Positions 14,394 through 23,609 of a stretch of 43,327 bases of DNA are shown one piece after another. The position numbers were made by a program, and so were the translations under genes. Under the pieces are notes generated by a model. That model searched no databases. It saw only the letters and a program-made list of their open reading frames with translations, and was not told where the DNA came from. Numbering within the stretch: the first letter of the stretch is position 1; every line of letters starts with the position of its first letter. The DNA is from an uncultured Eggerthellaceae bacterium (GTDB lineage: Bacteria > Actinomycetota > Coriobacteriia > Coriobacteriales > Eggerthellaceae), in NCBI GenBank assembly GCA_934623455.1, contig CAKTVK010000006.1, forward strand, positions 1-43,327, read 5' to 3'.

Positions 14394-15905
14394 ATGAATC
14401 TTTCCATACGATACATCTACCATAAAATCTTGAAAAAGGATGCTAATGCCTACATCGCAGATGAGCATGCAGTACCCTTGAAGATTCAATGGATCAGTAT
14501 CGCTTCGCCCCGTTTTGCCAGCCACGCAGGTTTTCTTTACTTCGTAGAAGAAGAATACGAGCTTCCCACCTTAATGCACAAGGCTGAAGGAGGCTTCGGC
14601 TGCATAGTCCCAGAGCGCTTATCCGATCTGTGCAAAGGCATTCCGCGCATCATTATCGACGATGAAACAGACCCGGATAGCTTGTTCGAATATCTGGTAA
14701 CAGAAGTGGAGAAATACCGCACCTGGCACGATAACATCAACGAGCTGTTAGTATCCGATGCATCCTACCAGGAAATACTTGATGAGACCTCTCAATTTGT
14801 TCCTCGCCCCATGTACATCGCGGACGCCAATTGGCGCATGGTATCTCATATTGCCTACGAAATGAACGAAATAAGCGCGACTTGGCACTATCAAATGCTT
14901 CATGACGGCTGGTACCCTATTAGCATAGTGGAAGCGCTCAATCGAACCGGTGAATTCCAACGCATCACGAATCTTCCGCGGGCGGCTCATTTGGAGTCGG
15001 AAGTTTTCACTATGAAAATCATCGCAAAGCCGCTACGTTACCGAAATCAATTGGTGGGCTATTTTTTTATTATCGACACCCATAATGATTTAGGTTATTG
15101 CGAGACCGAAATAGCCGAAGAACTAGGAAAAATGCTGCTACCACTTGTGGCATCCCGCAACACTCTTTCAGGTATCACGAACTCGCAGAACAACTTTATC
15201 GCTCAGGTTATTGGCGGCCATATCACCAGCAGGCAAAAAATTGCCACTAAGCTTATGGAGGAAACGCACTGGCCCCTTCGCTCTGACTTCACCATTGTAA
15301 CGGTCAAATTCGCACAAGATGAGCTTAATAACCACATGCTGCACATGAGAGTTGTGGGCCTTCTAGAAAGCAAACACGACAGTCATGCTTTCTATTACAA
15401 AGACCGGGCTATTGTTGTTTTTCGCACGCAAGGTGTTGACGTCGACGAATTCAGAGAACATCTAAATCGATGCTGCACTTCTCTTCGCCGCGTTCTCGTG
15501 GTAAGCAAGCGCTTTCTCAGCTTTGATCAGCTTCCTGAACACTACGACCAAAATTTGCTGATCGAGGAAATGATCGAGTCTGATCCCACTCCGCGCGTCG
15601 TAAGCTGCGATGCCATGTTGCCAAAACTGCTGGCAGATTTCTGCTATTCAAAAGTACCCCTCTGCTATGAAGTAGACGTCCTTAACGAATACGACAAAAA
15701 GAACAATACGGCATTCTGCGAAACCCTTTTCTTCTATTTGTCTTACGAACGAAACATAGCCGCTGTCTCAAAAGCCATGTTTTTGCATCGCAACACGCTA
15801 CGAAACCGATTAACACGCATTCAAGAAATCGTTCCCATTGATTTAGACGATCCAATGACGCGTTTTCGTCTTATTATTTCGCTAAACACCCTGATGAACA
15901 GCTAG
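14394..15905 (+). CDS. PucR-family transcriptional regulator (C-terminal HTH)
   Basis: A 503-residue cytoplasmic regulator. The last 65 residues form the PucR-type helix-turn-helix: AAVSKAMFLHRNTLRNRLTR followed by DLDDPMTRFRLIISL, where FxHRNTLRxRLxRI is the family hallmark. The middle looks like a ligand-sensing region; no named sensor domain was recognised. The start at 14394 is preceded by AGGGGG. It is divergent from the GPH transporter / URO-D-like operon, with two palindromic operators in between, so it probably controls that operon. Downstream on the same strand are a 34-aa membrane micropeptide and a second PucR-type regulator. Confidence 0.88.
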   Translation: MNLSIRYIYHKILKKDANAYIADEHAVPLKIQWISIASPRFASHAGFLYFVEEEYELPTLMHKAEGGFGCIVPERLSDLCKGIPRIIIDDETDPDSLFEYLVTEVEKYRTWHDNINELLVSDASYQEILDETSQFVPRPMYIADANWRMVSHIAYEMNEISATWHYQMLHDGWYPISIVEALNRTGEFQRITNLPRAAHLESEVFTMKIIAKPLRYRNQLVGYFFIIDTHNDLGYCETEIAEELGKMLLPLVASRNTLSGITNSQNNFIAQVIGGHITSRQKIATKLMEETHWPLRSDFTIVTVKFAQDELNNHMLHMRVVGLLESKHDSHAFYYKDRAIVVFRTQGVDVDEFREHLNRCCTSLRRVLVVSKRFLSFDQLPEHYDQNLLIEEMIESDPTPRVVSCDAMLPKLLADFCYSKVPLCYEVDVLNEYDKKNNTAFCETLFFYLSYERNIAAVSKAMFLHRNTLRNRLTRIQEIVPIDLDDPMTRFRLIISLNTLMNS

Positions 15906-15929
15906 AAAAACCAAACTAAGGAGCCCTTT

Positions 15930-16034
15930 ATGAAACAAAGCACCATGAAATGGATTCGAATTCTTATAATGTTCCTATTGGCGTGGGGACTTGCAACCAT
16001 CATGAAGCAGGGCATTTTCCCGCTCTTTAGCTAA
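15930..16034 (+). CDS. 34-aa single-pass membrane micropeptide
   Basis: An ATG with TAAGGAG seven bases upstream opens a frame of 34 codons: MKQSTMKWIRILIMFLLAWG, then LATIMKQGIFPLFS. Residues 8-26 are one hydrophobic helix with positive charges in front, so it should sit in the membrane with its N-terminus inside. It lies 24 bp after the PucR-type gene and 75 bp before the next one. It could be an accessory subunit of the GPH transporter or a membrane tether for a regulator. It is not recognised as a known family. Confidence 0.6.
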   Translation: MKQSTMKWIRILIMFLLAWGLATIMKQGIFPLFS

Positions 16035-16109
16035 GGGAGCGAGCATCCCTTTCTTCCACCCCGCAGTACGCGAACTCAATACAGATTTGACATCGTTCAA
16101 GGAGAAAAC

Positions 16110-17591
16110 ATGATTGTAACAGCTGGAATGATCGAAGCATGCCTTGAACGCGCCGGATTGCGCGGCGTCAAGATTGATGGATCCAAGGACTGCGTTGTTG
16201 AGCAGGTGCGGCGATACTCTAACAAGCCCTGTGCTTCCAGGAGCCTATACCTTGTTCCCCTGGGTGCAAGGTATCGGAAGCCGAAAACAGGGCAGTACGC
16301 CCTGGCGGTTCTTCCTGGTTCGTTGGGAGACGAAAACGAGTGTGCACCGTTCTACGACATTCTTCGCAACCTTGATCGCTGGGACGCCCAGCTGAAAGAC
16401 ACCATTATCGACGAGCGCCCGGTAAGCGAACTTGCCGACATTGGAGCCAGCATTCTTCCTCATCCTTTCGCCCTTTTTGATGCAAATCTGAACCTTTTGA
16501 TGAAAACGTCCGAGTACGTCATTGACAATCAAGACCCGGATTCCAACGTGCCCCCTGCTTCTTCTGCCGAGAATCTGCTGCTTGATGAGGATTACCATGA
16601 TGCGGCCCAAAAAACAGACCCCTTCTATTACCACGATGCAAATGGCCTTCTGTACCATTGCATCAACTTCCACTTTGATGGGGCCTATACGGCTCGACTC
16701 GTAACCCGCATACAAGATTCAGAACGTCTGAGCAGCGGAGAAGAGCAACTTATTGCTCATTTTGCATCCTATATCAGTCGCGCGCTTGCTTACTCAAGAG
16801 ACCTGAAGTCAATGGGGAGCAAGTACGCAACCCTTAGACAGTTGTTTCGAACGCTTTGCGAGCAGCCCGGCGCCGTTCCCGATGCGAATCTTGCAGCCTA
16901 TTTGACACCTTGCGGCTGGAATGCCACAGACAATCTGCTGGTTGTGATATTTGCCCTGGAGAAAAACGCGCCCTGGAACAGCGCGGCAAGCTATTTGGGA
17001 CGACAGCTGGAAAGGACTTTATCCGGCACCATCGCGCTCACAAAGCTCCAAGAGATTACCTGGATTGTAAATCTGAGCCTAATGCAACGCTCGAACATTC
17101 CAAAACGCGAAGCGATCGCCTGCGTAAGCAAAACGATTTCCGACCTATGCCGCGATTACGCCTGCAAAGCGGGAGAAAGTCGGCCCTTCAGCACCGTTGC
17201 AAGCCTGCATGCCCACCGAGAAGAAGCGCACATGGCACTTGAACTGGGAGGCACGATTGATCCTTCCCTTTGGCATTATCGATTCGCTGATTACAGCCTT
17301 GCCCATTTACTCCGCTACGGCACGGGAATCCTTGAAAAGCGCCAGCTGTGCCACCCCGCTTTGCTGGACCTGATCAGGCACGACGAGCAGAATGGCACCG
17401 CGTACGCCCCGACACTTGTAAGCTTCCTGCGCAATAACCAAAGCCCCACGCCCACGGCAAAAGCCCTGTTCATTCATAGAACATCGCTTCTTCGAAGAAT
17501 CGAGCGCATCAATAAAATAACAGCACTTCACCTGGATGACCCCGATGAAGTGCTGCATCTATTGCTCTCTGCTCGACTGCTGAACTTGTAA
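16110..17591 (+). CDS. Second PucR-family transcriptional regulator
   Basis: A 493-residue cytoplasmic regulator with the C-terminal PucR helix-turn-helix (ALFIHRTSLLRRIERINKIT, then LDDPDEVLHLLLSARLL). The upstream part is poorly similar to the first PucR-type protein by eye, which suggests a different ligand. The ATG at 16110 follows CAAGGAGAAAAC. It ends 3 bp before the stop of the convergent URO-D-like gene at 17595, which it may control. It is probably transcribed with the first PucR gene and the micropeptide. Confidence 0.87.
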   Translation: MIVTAGMIEACLERAGLRGVKIDGSKDCVVEQVRRYSNKPCASRSLYLVPLGARYRKPKTGQYALAVLPGSLGDENECAPFYDILRNLDRWDAQLKDTIIDERPVSELADIGASILPHPFALFDANLNLLMKTSEYVIDNQDPDSNVPPASSAENLLLDEDYHDAAQKTDPFYYHDANGLLYHCINFHFDGAYTARLVTRIQDSERLSSGEEQLIAHFASYISRALAYSRDLKSMGSKYATLRQLFRTLCEQPGAVPDANLAAYLTPCGWNATDNLLVVIFALEKNAPWNSAASYLGRQLERTLSGTIALTKLQEITWIVNLSLMQRSNIPKREAIACVSKTISDLCRDYACKAGESRPFSTVASLHAHREEAHMALELGGTIDPSLWHYRFADYSLAHLLRYGTGILEKRQLCHPALLDLIRHDEQNGTAYAPTLVSFLRNNQSPTPTAKALFIHRTSLLRRIERINKITALHLDDPDEVLHLLLSARLLNL

Positions 17592-17594
17592 GGT

Positions 17595-18587
17595 TTAAGC
17601 CTTCCCTGCGCTTGCTGCGCCATAAGTGGGCAACAGCTGGCGATACCGTACCACTTCCCCAGCCATAACTGGGTCACGCATATTGCTCAGCTTGAAGCCT
17701 TGGAAACCGTAGGAGTGACCGTACTTGCCGTATTCATTCAGGCAGCGCTGTACTTCAGAGCACGTGAGCTCATCGGTCGCATCATCCTGACCTGGGGCTC
17801 CCTGAGTGTCGTAGCCGCCCATGACGGAAAGCTTGTCGCCCAAGGTCTCAATAATGTTGCAAATGTCATTTATCGGCTGAGCAGCCTGCCACGCCATAGA
17901 CCCTTCCTCAATGACATCGGGAAGAATGTCTTCGCAGTGACCGCAAATATGGATCTCGGGAATGATTCCCAACTGCCGCGCCGCCTCGTTCATGCGCGTG
18001 TGAGCAGGCTTGATGAACTCGCGATAGATTTCGGGAGACATGAACAGAGAACGGCTGGTTGCCACGTCATCGTAATGGACGTATGCATCGGGCTTCAGGT
18101 ATTCCGCAACGCGCTCAAGCAGACGAACCTTGTAGTCGGCGATTGCCATGCACAAGGCATACGTTGCTTCAGGCTCCTCATAGAAAGCGCACAGGGCATC
18201 TTCGAAGCTCAGAAGGTGCGTCAAACGCAGAAACACCGAGTTCCACGTGTGGTATTCAAAAACGCGCTCGTTGCGATCCTTGCCTGCAAGCTGCTGTTCC
18301 GCGAAAGCCTTCCAGTCGATGGCGTCTAAGTCCGGAAAATGAACTTTATCCTCCCAATCGCACACGTCATCGAGCGGAATAATCTCTGGATCAAGAGCGG
18401 GTTGACCTGCTGCCGATGAAGTTGGAATCCAGTTGCATCCGAAGCCGTCCCGACCGCCCACAAGCGGACCGTTTTCCCAATACTCCAGCTGGCTGCCAAG
18501 GATGTACTGATCCACGGCAAAACAAGGAACCCAATCTGTTGCCTCATGATTGAGATACGCCAGGTAGTTCTCACGTACGCTATACAT
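17595..18587 (-). CDS. Second URO-D superfamily protein
   Basis: A 330-residue protein of the uroporphyrinogen decarboxylase / methylcobalamin:CoM methyltransferase superfamily. Marks are YVHYDDVATSRSLFMSPEIY (about 169-188) and KLSVMGGYDTQGAP. The metal site is HICGHC (H213, C215, H217, C218), which keeps the HxC ligand pair of MtaA-type enzymes, but the distal Cys (usually in a GC motif near residue 300) appears to be replaced in FQGFKLSN. It lacks the HemE N-terminal RQAGRY motif, so it is not the heme-pathway enzyme. The ATG at 18587 follows GGGAGGATGATG. Together with the first URO-D-like protein it brackets the two PucR-type genes. The substrate is unknown; methoxylated or carboxylated aromatic compounds are reasonable candidates. 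Confidence 0.85.
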   Translation of the reverse strand: MYSVRENYLAYLNHEATDWVPCFAVDQYILGSQLEYWENGPLVGGRDGFGCNWIPTSSAAGQPALDPEIIPLDDVCDWEDKVHFPDLDAIDWKAFAEQQLAGKDRNERVFEYHTWNSVFLRLTHLLSFEDALCAFYEEPEATYALCMAIADYKVRLLERVAEYLKPDAYVHYDDVATSRSLFMSPEIYREFIKPAHTRMNEAARQLGIIPEIHICGHCEDILPDVIEEGSMAWQAAQPINDICNIIETLGDKLSVMGGYDTQGAPGQDDATDELTCSEVQRCLNEYGKYGHSYGFQGFKLSNMRDPVMAGEVVRYRQLLPTYGAASAGKA

Positions 18588-19534
18588 ACTGCATCATCCT
18601 CCCTATCGAAAAACTTCCCCTGTTTTACGACCCTGGATTCATAATAGATGCACACGCTGCCAGGCGAAATACCAGCAAACGTGAATAATAACGCGGCTGA
18701 CGCATCGTTTTGTAGCGCGTCTGCTTTTACAAGGGCACACTCCCTTTCGCGGATCCAAGAGACAAGCCTGCGGGCAGGATGGAATCTTGGCATTCGGGGG
18801 CTCCCTATTCCTGGAACGAACATAGTAGTTGCGTCCAGATATGGGAATTTACCGCTGAATTTTCATTTCCACCCTTGAGCACCTTGCCCTTTTCACCTTC
18901 GCTCCCTTTCGCTTCTCACAACGCGGCATTGAGCTAGATGATTTCATGGCGCCTCCCCTTTCTGGTTGCATTTCGTGCCATTTGCCCCCGACCACGTCCC
19001 TAAAGCACTTCCCGCTTACCCTCAACCCGCCCTTCACGGTTCATGTTGTTGGATTTTGAGGCTGAAATTCGAAGTTGATGCAGGTTGGAAGTAGGTCGAA
19101 GCTTGGCATTGAGCGGACCCCACAACACATCTCAACAAAGCATAATGTTGAACTGGGGTTTTGCAGAAGCGATTTTTATCGCAACCGACTTCAACCCGAA
19201 AAAGACCCCGAATTGCAGTGAACACCTACTTCCAACCTGCATCAACTTCGAATTTGGAAGCGATTTTTCAACAACATGGACCCAAACGCGTCCGACCGCG
19301 CTAAATAAACGCACACTGGTCCCGATCAAACGTCGTAGCGCATCGCCCAACGCAAATTCGCCTGCGGAAAGCACACCTACTGCCCCAGTTCCACCAAGAT
19401 TCTTCTTTTTAGTAAAAAGTATTGGCTCAAACACACCATTTGTGGGAAGATAGCATGTGTTTTTGTGTTCAGACCATCGTACGCTTGCAATGCGTTGCTC
19501 AAAACGAATAAAGCGAAAGAGAAAAGAGGTTTCT
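18588..19534. other. Intergenic region with repeat A2 and the PadR promoter
   Basis: Positions 18588-18957 show no convincing gene. About 85 bp (18958-19041) match the sequence before repeat A1. Repeat A2 follows. Between it and the PadR gene, AAACACA and TGTGTTT form a 7-bp inverted repeat with a 20-nt spacer (about 19432-19465), a weak candidate for a PadR operator. Confidence 0.45.
19042..19278. repeat. 237-bp palindromic repeat, family A, copy A2
   Basis: Same ends (CATGTTGTTGGATTTTG ... TTTTTCAACAACATG) and the same length as A1 and A3. It is closer to A1, including the inner segment CCCGAAAAAGACCCCGAATT. The long inverted arms would form a near-complete hairpin in single-stranded DNA or RNA. 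Confidence 0.85.
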
Positions 19535-19966
19535 ATGTGGGGTGCATGTCATCCAAAGAGCGATGAGGATATGAAGGAATGCGCCGAGCTGGGAAAATCG
19601 CTCAATCGCCTTTCTCAACCGACCATCTTGACCATCCTTGCCGAATCCGACAAGCCCTTGCACGGATACGTCATTGTGCAAGAGGCCGCAAAGTCGCCTA
19701 TGTTCGGCGGTAAAAAGCCCGACGCGACGGGCGTGTATCGCACGCTGAAGCGTTTGGAGGAATCGGGGCTGGTGACCTCGCGCTGGGATATTCCCGAGGA
19801 AGGGTCGGCAAAACGCCTGTTCACGCTTACGGACAAAGGTCGCAGCTGTTTGCGTCGTTGGATTGACGCGCTGGCTTGCTACACACTGACCATCGAGGAA
19901 CTGCGCAACGAGGCTTCGCGCGCGCTGGGCATTGAAACGCCCGATGCGCCTACTTGCTCGCATTAA
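19535..19966 (+). CDS. PadR-family transcriptional regulator
   Basis: A 143-residue winged-helix regulator. The core is QPTILTILAESDKPLHGYVI, then TGVYRTLKRLEESGLV and GSAKRLFTLTDKGRSCL, which match PadR. PadR proteins usually repress genes for phenolic-acid or drug response. I chose the ATG at 19535 (MWGACH) because AAAAGAGG precedes it; an upstream in-frame start would add 26 basic residues. It is followed by a terminator and converges on the CCG-protein operon. Confidence 0.88.
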   Translation: MWGACHPKSDEDMKECAELGKSLNRLSQPTILTILAESDKPLHGYVIVQEAAKSPMFGGKKPDATGVYRTLKRLEESGLVTSRWDIPEEGSAKRLFTLTDKGRSCLRRWIDALACYTLTIEELRNEASRALGIETPDAPTCSH

Positions 19967-20026
19967 GTCGCCGCATTGTTCACTGCCACTGAAATACGGT
20001 GGCGATACCGATAGACGATGCTCGAT

Positions 20027-20055
20027 AGACCCTCAGAAATGGGGGTCTCCTTTTT
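20027..20055 (+). terminator. Rho-independent terminator after the PadR gene
   Basis: AGACCC pairs with GGGTCT across TCAGAAATGG, followed by CC and TTTTT. Confidence 0.75.
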
Positions 20056-20203
20056 CACCGAAAAGAATTGCGAAGGGCTGCGTGCGGAAGACGCGCCCTA
20101 AAAACGCGCCCGTCCGTAGCAAAATCTTCCGAGCAGCTTCCCCTTGCGAAGTGCCGCTCACGGGAGAAAATTTGCTCCCACAACCCGCAGCAACCTTAAC
20201 GCC

Positions 20204-21673
20204 CTACAGCAAAACCGAGCGAACCCAAGCAGCGTATTGCCCCGACCACATGCCTTCGAGCTGATCGAACACCTGATTCCAATCGAACCGCCCCGGAAAA
20301 ATGAGCTCCAGATAATTGCACGGAACAGCTTTGCTCACCGCGCATCCCGCCTTTATATCGGCACGACGCTTCTGCGCCGCCGTATACGTGCACGTGGGAC
20401 AATTCGAAACCAGCAGCTCGGCGCCCGTTTGCACCGCTTCGTCTTTAAGCAGGTAATCGATGCGCTGCTCTTTAATGGCCGGATCCACCAGACTTACCGC
20501 ACCGGCACCTCCGCAGCACAACGCATTCGTACCATGATGCAGCATTTCAACCACTCGAACGCCTTGCGTCTGAAGAAGCGTGCGAAGCGGGCCACCGAAA
20601 ACGCCTACGCGATCGTGGCACGAATCAAACGGCGCAATACGCACTGCATCTGCGGTTTTATCTGCGATTTCACTCGCGGTTTCACCCGCAGAAAGCGAGG
20701 CACACACGTCCGCGGCTTCAGTCGCTTCGGGCTGCACACCCGCAGATTCTCCGGCAGGGGACAGCACGTCTGCACCTACGGCTGCAGCTTCGCCCGCCTC
20801 CACCGCGCTGGATGCTTCCCGCGCTTCCGCCGCTGCTTGCGCAACAAGCTCACGCGCGCGATGCGCGCTCACACGCACACCGGCATCCGCCAAAAGCTGC
20901 GGCAACGCAACCATTTCCAACGCAGCGCCTTGTGCCGCTGCGGCCGACGCAAGCTCTTCCGCACAACCGGGACACACGCACACAACGCGACGGATTCCCG
21001 TCGCAACCATTCGTTCTACCAGGGATTTCTTATACGCATCCGCGCGATCGCCGTAACCTGCCGTCTTCAGCGGACTGCCGCAGCACGCATCGGTAAACAC
21101 CACGGGGCCCGTATTTTCCTGCAACCACGAGAACGCCTGACGCGTCAAATCGGGAGAATAACTTGCCAGAGGGCAGCCCGGGAAGAACAGCGTATCGGCA
21201 CCCAGCGCGGGCGCATCCTCTATCGGGGGCAAATCCACGTACCAAATGCCGTACACCGCGCGATACGCCGAAAAGCAATGCCATTCCTTATCGACTTGCG
21301 TCATGGTGAAGCCGCTGCCATCAACCACGTCACCCAGAGAGAACAACTCACGCAGCGCCGTGAACATGTCCCGCGCGTCAACGCTCGTGGGACAGTCCAA
21401 CGTGCAGTAGCCGCACATGAAACAGCGGCGCGCCGCGAAAACGGCCGCCGGGTGCGCAGAAGCCACATCAGCAACGCCTTCTGCGTTCTCCACCAGGGAA
21501 AACAGCGATGCCAAGCTGCCCATCGTCATGTCTGCGCCGCCTTCCCGCACGGGAAGCAACGCGCCCGAAGCATCGCGTCCTTCCAAAACAGCGCAGCGAC
21601 CCGTGCAGGCACCGCAGCCGATGCAAGCGCGAACCGCCTGATCAATCACTTGTTTCGCCAACGAGAACGACAT
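20204..21673 (-). CDS. (Fe-S)-binding CCG-domain protein, heterodisulfide reductase/GlpC-like
   Basis: A 489-residue cytoplasmic electron-transfer protein of the HdrD/GlpC/LutA group, which passes electrons to or from a flavin partner. Two 4Fe-4S motifs are at C17/C20/C23/C27 (ACIGCGACTGRC) and C84/C87/C90/C94 (RCFMCGYCTLDC). Two CCG domains follow: the first with PGC167, CCG at 197-198 and CPGC (234-237), the second with SCHD (352), CCGG (387-388) and CPTC (425-428). Between them, about residues 277-346 are an Ala/Glu-rich insertion not seen in typical family members. It lies 12 bp after the GNAT gene and in one operon with a DUF169-ferredoxin protein. The physiological electron donor and acceptor are not visible here. 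Confidence 0.88.
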   Translation of the reverse strand: MSFSLAKQVIDQAVRACIGCGACTGRCAVLEGRDASGALLPVREGGADMTMGSLASLFSLVENAEGVADVASAHPAAVFAARRCFMCGYCTLDCPTSVDARDMFTALRELFSLGDVVDGSGFTMTQVDKEWHCFSAYRAVYGIWYVDLPPIEDAPALGADTLFFPGCPLASYSPDLTRQAFSWLQENTGPVVFTDACCGSPLKTAGYGDRADAYKKSLVERMVATGIRRVVCVCPGCAEELASAAAAQGAALEMVALPQLLADAGVRVSAHRARELVAQAAAEAREASSAVEAGEAAAVGADVLSPAGESAGVQPEATEAADVCASLSAGETASEIADKTADAVRIAPFDSCHDRVGVFGGPLRTLLQTQGVRVVEMLHHGTNALCCGGAGAVSLVDPAIKEQRIDYLLKDEAVQTGAELLVSNCPTCTYTAAQKRRADIKAGCAVSKAVPCNYLELIFPGRFDWNQVFDQLEGMWSGQYAAWVRSVLL

Positions 21674-21685
21674 ACGCCCACAAAC

Positions 21686-22114
21686 CTATCTCGTTTTACC
21701 CATGGGAACAGGCCCGCATTCCGCGCGCAGAGCGCAGTGGTCGCAATCATCCACAACCGCTTTGTCAACGTCGTCCCAGGTAAGGCGCACATACCCGAGC
21801 GCTTCGTAGAAGCCCACGGATTCACCGCGCGCTACCAGGCGCAACTCGCCGAAACGTTGCAGCGCATCGTCCATAAGCGCGCGCCCCACGCCGTACCCGC
21901 GCCACGTGGACACCGTGACAACCGGATTCACATGCACCACGCCGTTCGCGCCCTGCGCCACACGCAAAAAGCCCACAATGTCGCCGGCCGCACTCTGGGC
22001 AACGGTAATATTTTCCATGGACGGCATGTTGTCCATGCCCTCCCACAAGGCATACGCGTTAATCGTATCCGCATCTTCCTCGCGCGCAGGACGCAACGTA
22101 AATAAGTCAGCCAT
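21686..22114 (-). CDS. GNAT-family N-acetyltransferase
   Basis: A 142-residue acetyltransferase that uses acetyl-CoA. The acetyl-CoA site is VVTVSTWRGYGVGRALMDDA (the R/QxxGxG/A motif), with IVGFLRV before it and LVARGESVGFYEALGYVRL after it, all typical of GNAT. I chose the ATG at 22114 (MADLFTL) because AGAAAGG lies upstream and the domain starts there. The substrate is unknown. It sits between the DUF169 protein and the CCG-domain protein on the same strand; whether it is functionally linked is unclear. Confidence 0.85.
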   Translation of the reverse strand: MADLFTLRPAREEDADTINAYALWEGMDNMPSMENITVAQSAAGDIVGFLRVAQGANGVVHVNPVVTVSTWRGYGVGRALMDDALQRFGELRLVARGESVGFYEALGYVRLTWDDVDKAVVDDCDHCALRAECGPVPMGKTR

Positions 22115-22201
22115 GAACAGGCCTTTCTCTATCTCTATCGTTATTCGCTTCGGGCGCAACAAAATGGAGAAGGAACCACCGCGCACCTTCGCCGAGCCAT
22201 C

Positions 22202-23236
22202 CTACATAATAGGCGGCACGTAAATCTTATTGCGCGAATCGGGGATGCTCTTCTTCGCCAGCTCCGTTAGACCCTTCACGATGGTGGGCATGGCGCTTAC
22301 GGGCACGCCCATGAACATCATGTCTTCGCCCAGGTCAGTGGCGGCGCGGCAACCGTAACAGCCGAACGTGATGTTGGGCTGCTGCTCAAGCCAGGGGTAC
22401 AAAACGGCCTCCACGCACATAGAGTTGTAGCCACTCGCTTTGAAATCGAAGCGGTGGCCAGTGTAATACGCCATGGACATGCACAGCCACATCATGTGCT
22501 CGGGCGTGCCGGTGAATACCACAACCTCGGGCTCGCGCACCGTTTTGTTCAGGGGCGCCACGTATGTCGCACGTTTGCTGTGCGCAGGCAGCGTGGGACG
22601 CTCACGCACCATCTGAGCTGCGGCTTCGGCATTTACCAGCTTGTGGAACAGCACATAAATCTCACCGGTGGCCAGCTTTTCGGGCACGCCGGTCATGCCG
22701 AAAATAGACGTACCATCGGGACAAGAATGCTTGAACGGCGGCATAAGGATCGAGGCGCCACGACGCGCCGCCATCATCGCCTGGCAAAAGCGCAGGTTTT
22801 CGGCGGGCAGGGGGGCGTCGGGCAGAAGCTCGTCTTTGTCGATAAGGCTCACCGCCACCGGCTGCCAGCGCAGGTCCAGCTTCTCCATGCAGATGCGCTG
22901 CCATTCGGCGTATTGTTGGTGCAGATCGTTGCTAATCTGTTCCGCGCGCGGTTCGTTGGCAAAGGTCGCGTCGAACGAAGCATCGCCCAGTGCATCGATA
23001 GTCAGCGAGCGCGTAGGGCAATTTCCCGCGCACGTGGTGCAACCCACACACAGCTCGGGATGCGCCGCCACCGGATAGCCGTTTTCATCCTCTTCCAGCA
23101 CGTCACAGGGGCAAAACGCAATGCACAGGCCGCACTTCACGCAACGCTCCGGCGAATGCGTCATGCGATAGCTCACCGTGTTACTTTCACGGCGTTCTTC
23201 GTTCCAGTGCTGAATTTGCTGCTCGATCTCTTCCAT
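22202..23236 (-). CDS. DUF169 protein with N-terminal 2x[4Fe-4S] ferredoxin domain
   Basis: A 344-residue protein. Residues 32-42 (CVKCGLCIAFC) and 63-73 (CVGCTTCAGNC) bind two 4Fe-4S clusters. Residues 95-344 form a DUF169 domain, whose function is not firmly known, with FCQAMMAARRG and the C-terminal NITFGCYGCRAATDLGEDMM. DUF169 proteins are frequent in anaerobes and occur near corrinoid and redox enzymes. I chose the ATG at 23236 (MEEIEQQ) because GAGAGGG precedes it and the upstream extension is Arg/Ala-rich noise. First gene of the operon with GNAT and CCG-domain proteins. It probably feeds or takes electrons from the CCG protein. Confidence 0.85.
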   Translation of the reverse strand: MEEIEQQIQHWNEERRESNTVSYRMTHSPERCVKCGLCIAFCPCDVLEEDENGYPVAAHPELCVGCTTCAGNCPTRSLTIDALGDASFDATFANEPRAEQISNDLHQQYAEWQRICMEKLDLRWQPVAVSLIDKDELLPDAPLPAENLRFCQAMMAARRGASILMPPFKHSCPDGTSIFGMTGVPEKLATGEIYVLFHKLVNAEAAAQMVRERPTLPAHSKRATYVAPLNKTVREPEVVVFTGTPEHMMWLCMSMAYYTGHRFDFKASGYNSMCVEAVLYPWLEQQPNITFGCYGCRAATDLGEDMMFMGVPVSAMPTIVKGLTELAKKSIPDSRNKIYVPPIM

Positions 23237-23609
23237 GATTCCCTCTCGTATGTATAGCGTGCGGCACGATGCAAGGCGGCGACGCAGCACTGCTTGCCTT
23301 AATGCTGCTGCACGTCTTAATACCACTACACGTTTCGATGCCGCTGCGCATCCCCGCCGCCACAGCGCATCGGCATCACGAGCACCCGCATTGCCATGCG
23401 CTCCGACACCTTGCGCCTCCGCGCCGCCGTACTTCATTTTCAAACCCTTAGAGTGTGTCTGCTATTGTACGACACACCCCGTCATCCACCAAGCACGCGG
23501 CGCGAAAGACCGCGCTATCCGCCCGAGTGCCACGCCATTGAGGCCTCTTTGCCCTTTTGCGGCCTTCTTCGAAGTAATCAGCACGTCAAAACCCAGCATT
23601 CAATGACCT

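Noticed and set aside
18326..18823. 165-codon minus-strand frame overlapping the second URO-D-like gene
   Set aside because: It shares the strand but a different frame with a well-supported gene and has no family signature.
20144..22105. 653-codon plus-strand open frame opposite the CCG protein gene
   Set aside because: Opposite-strand cysteine motifs are unmistakable; the plus frame is His/Arg-rich noise.
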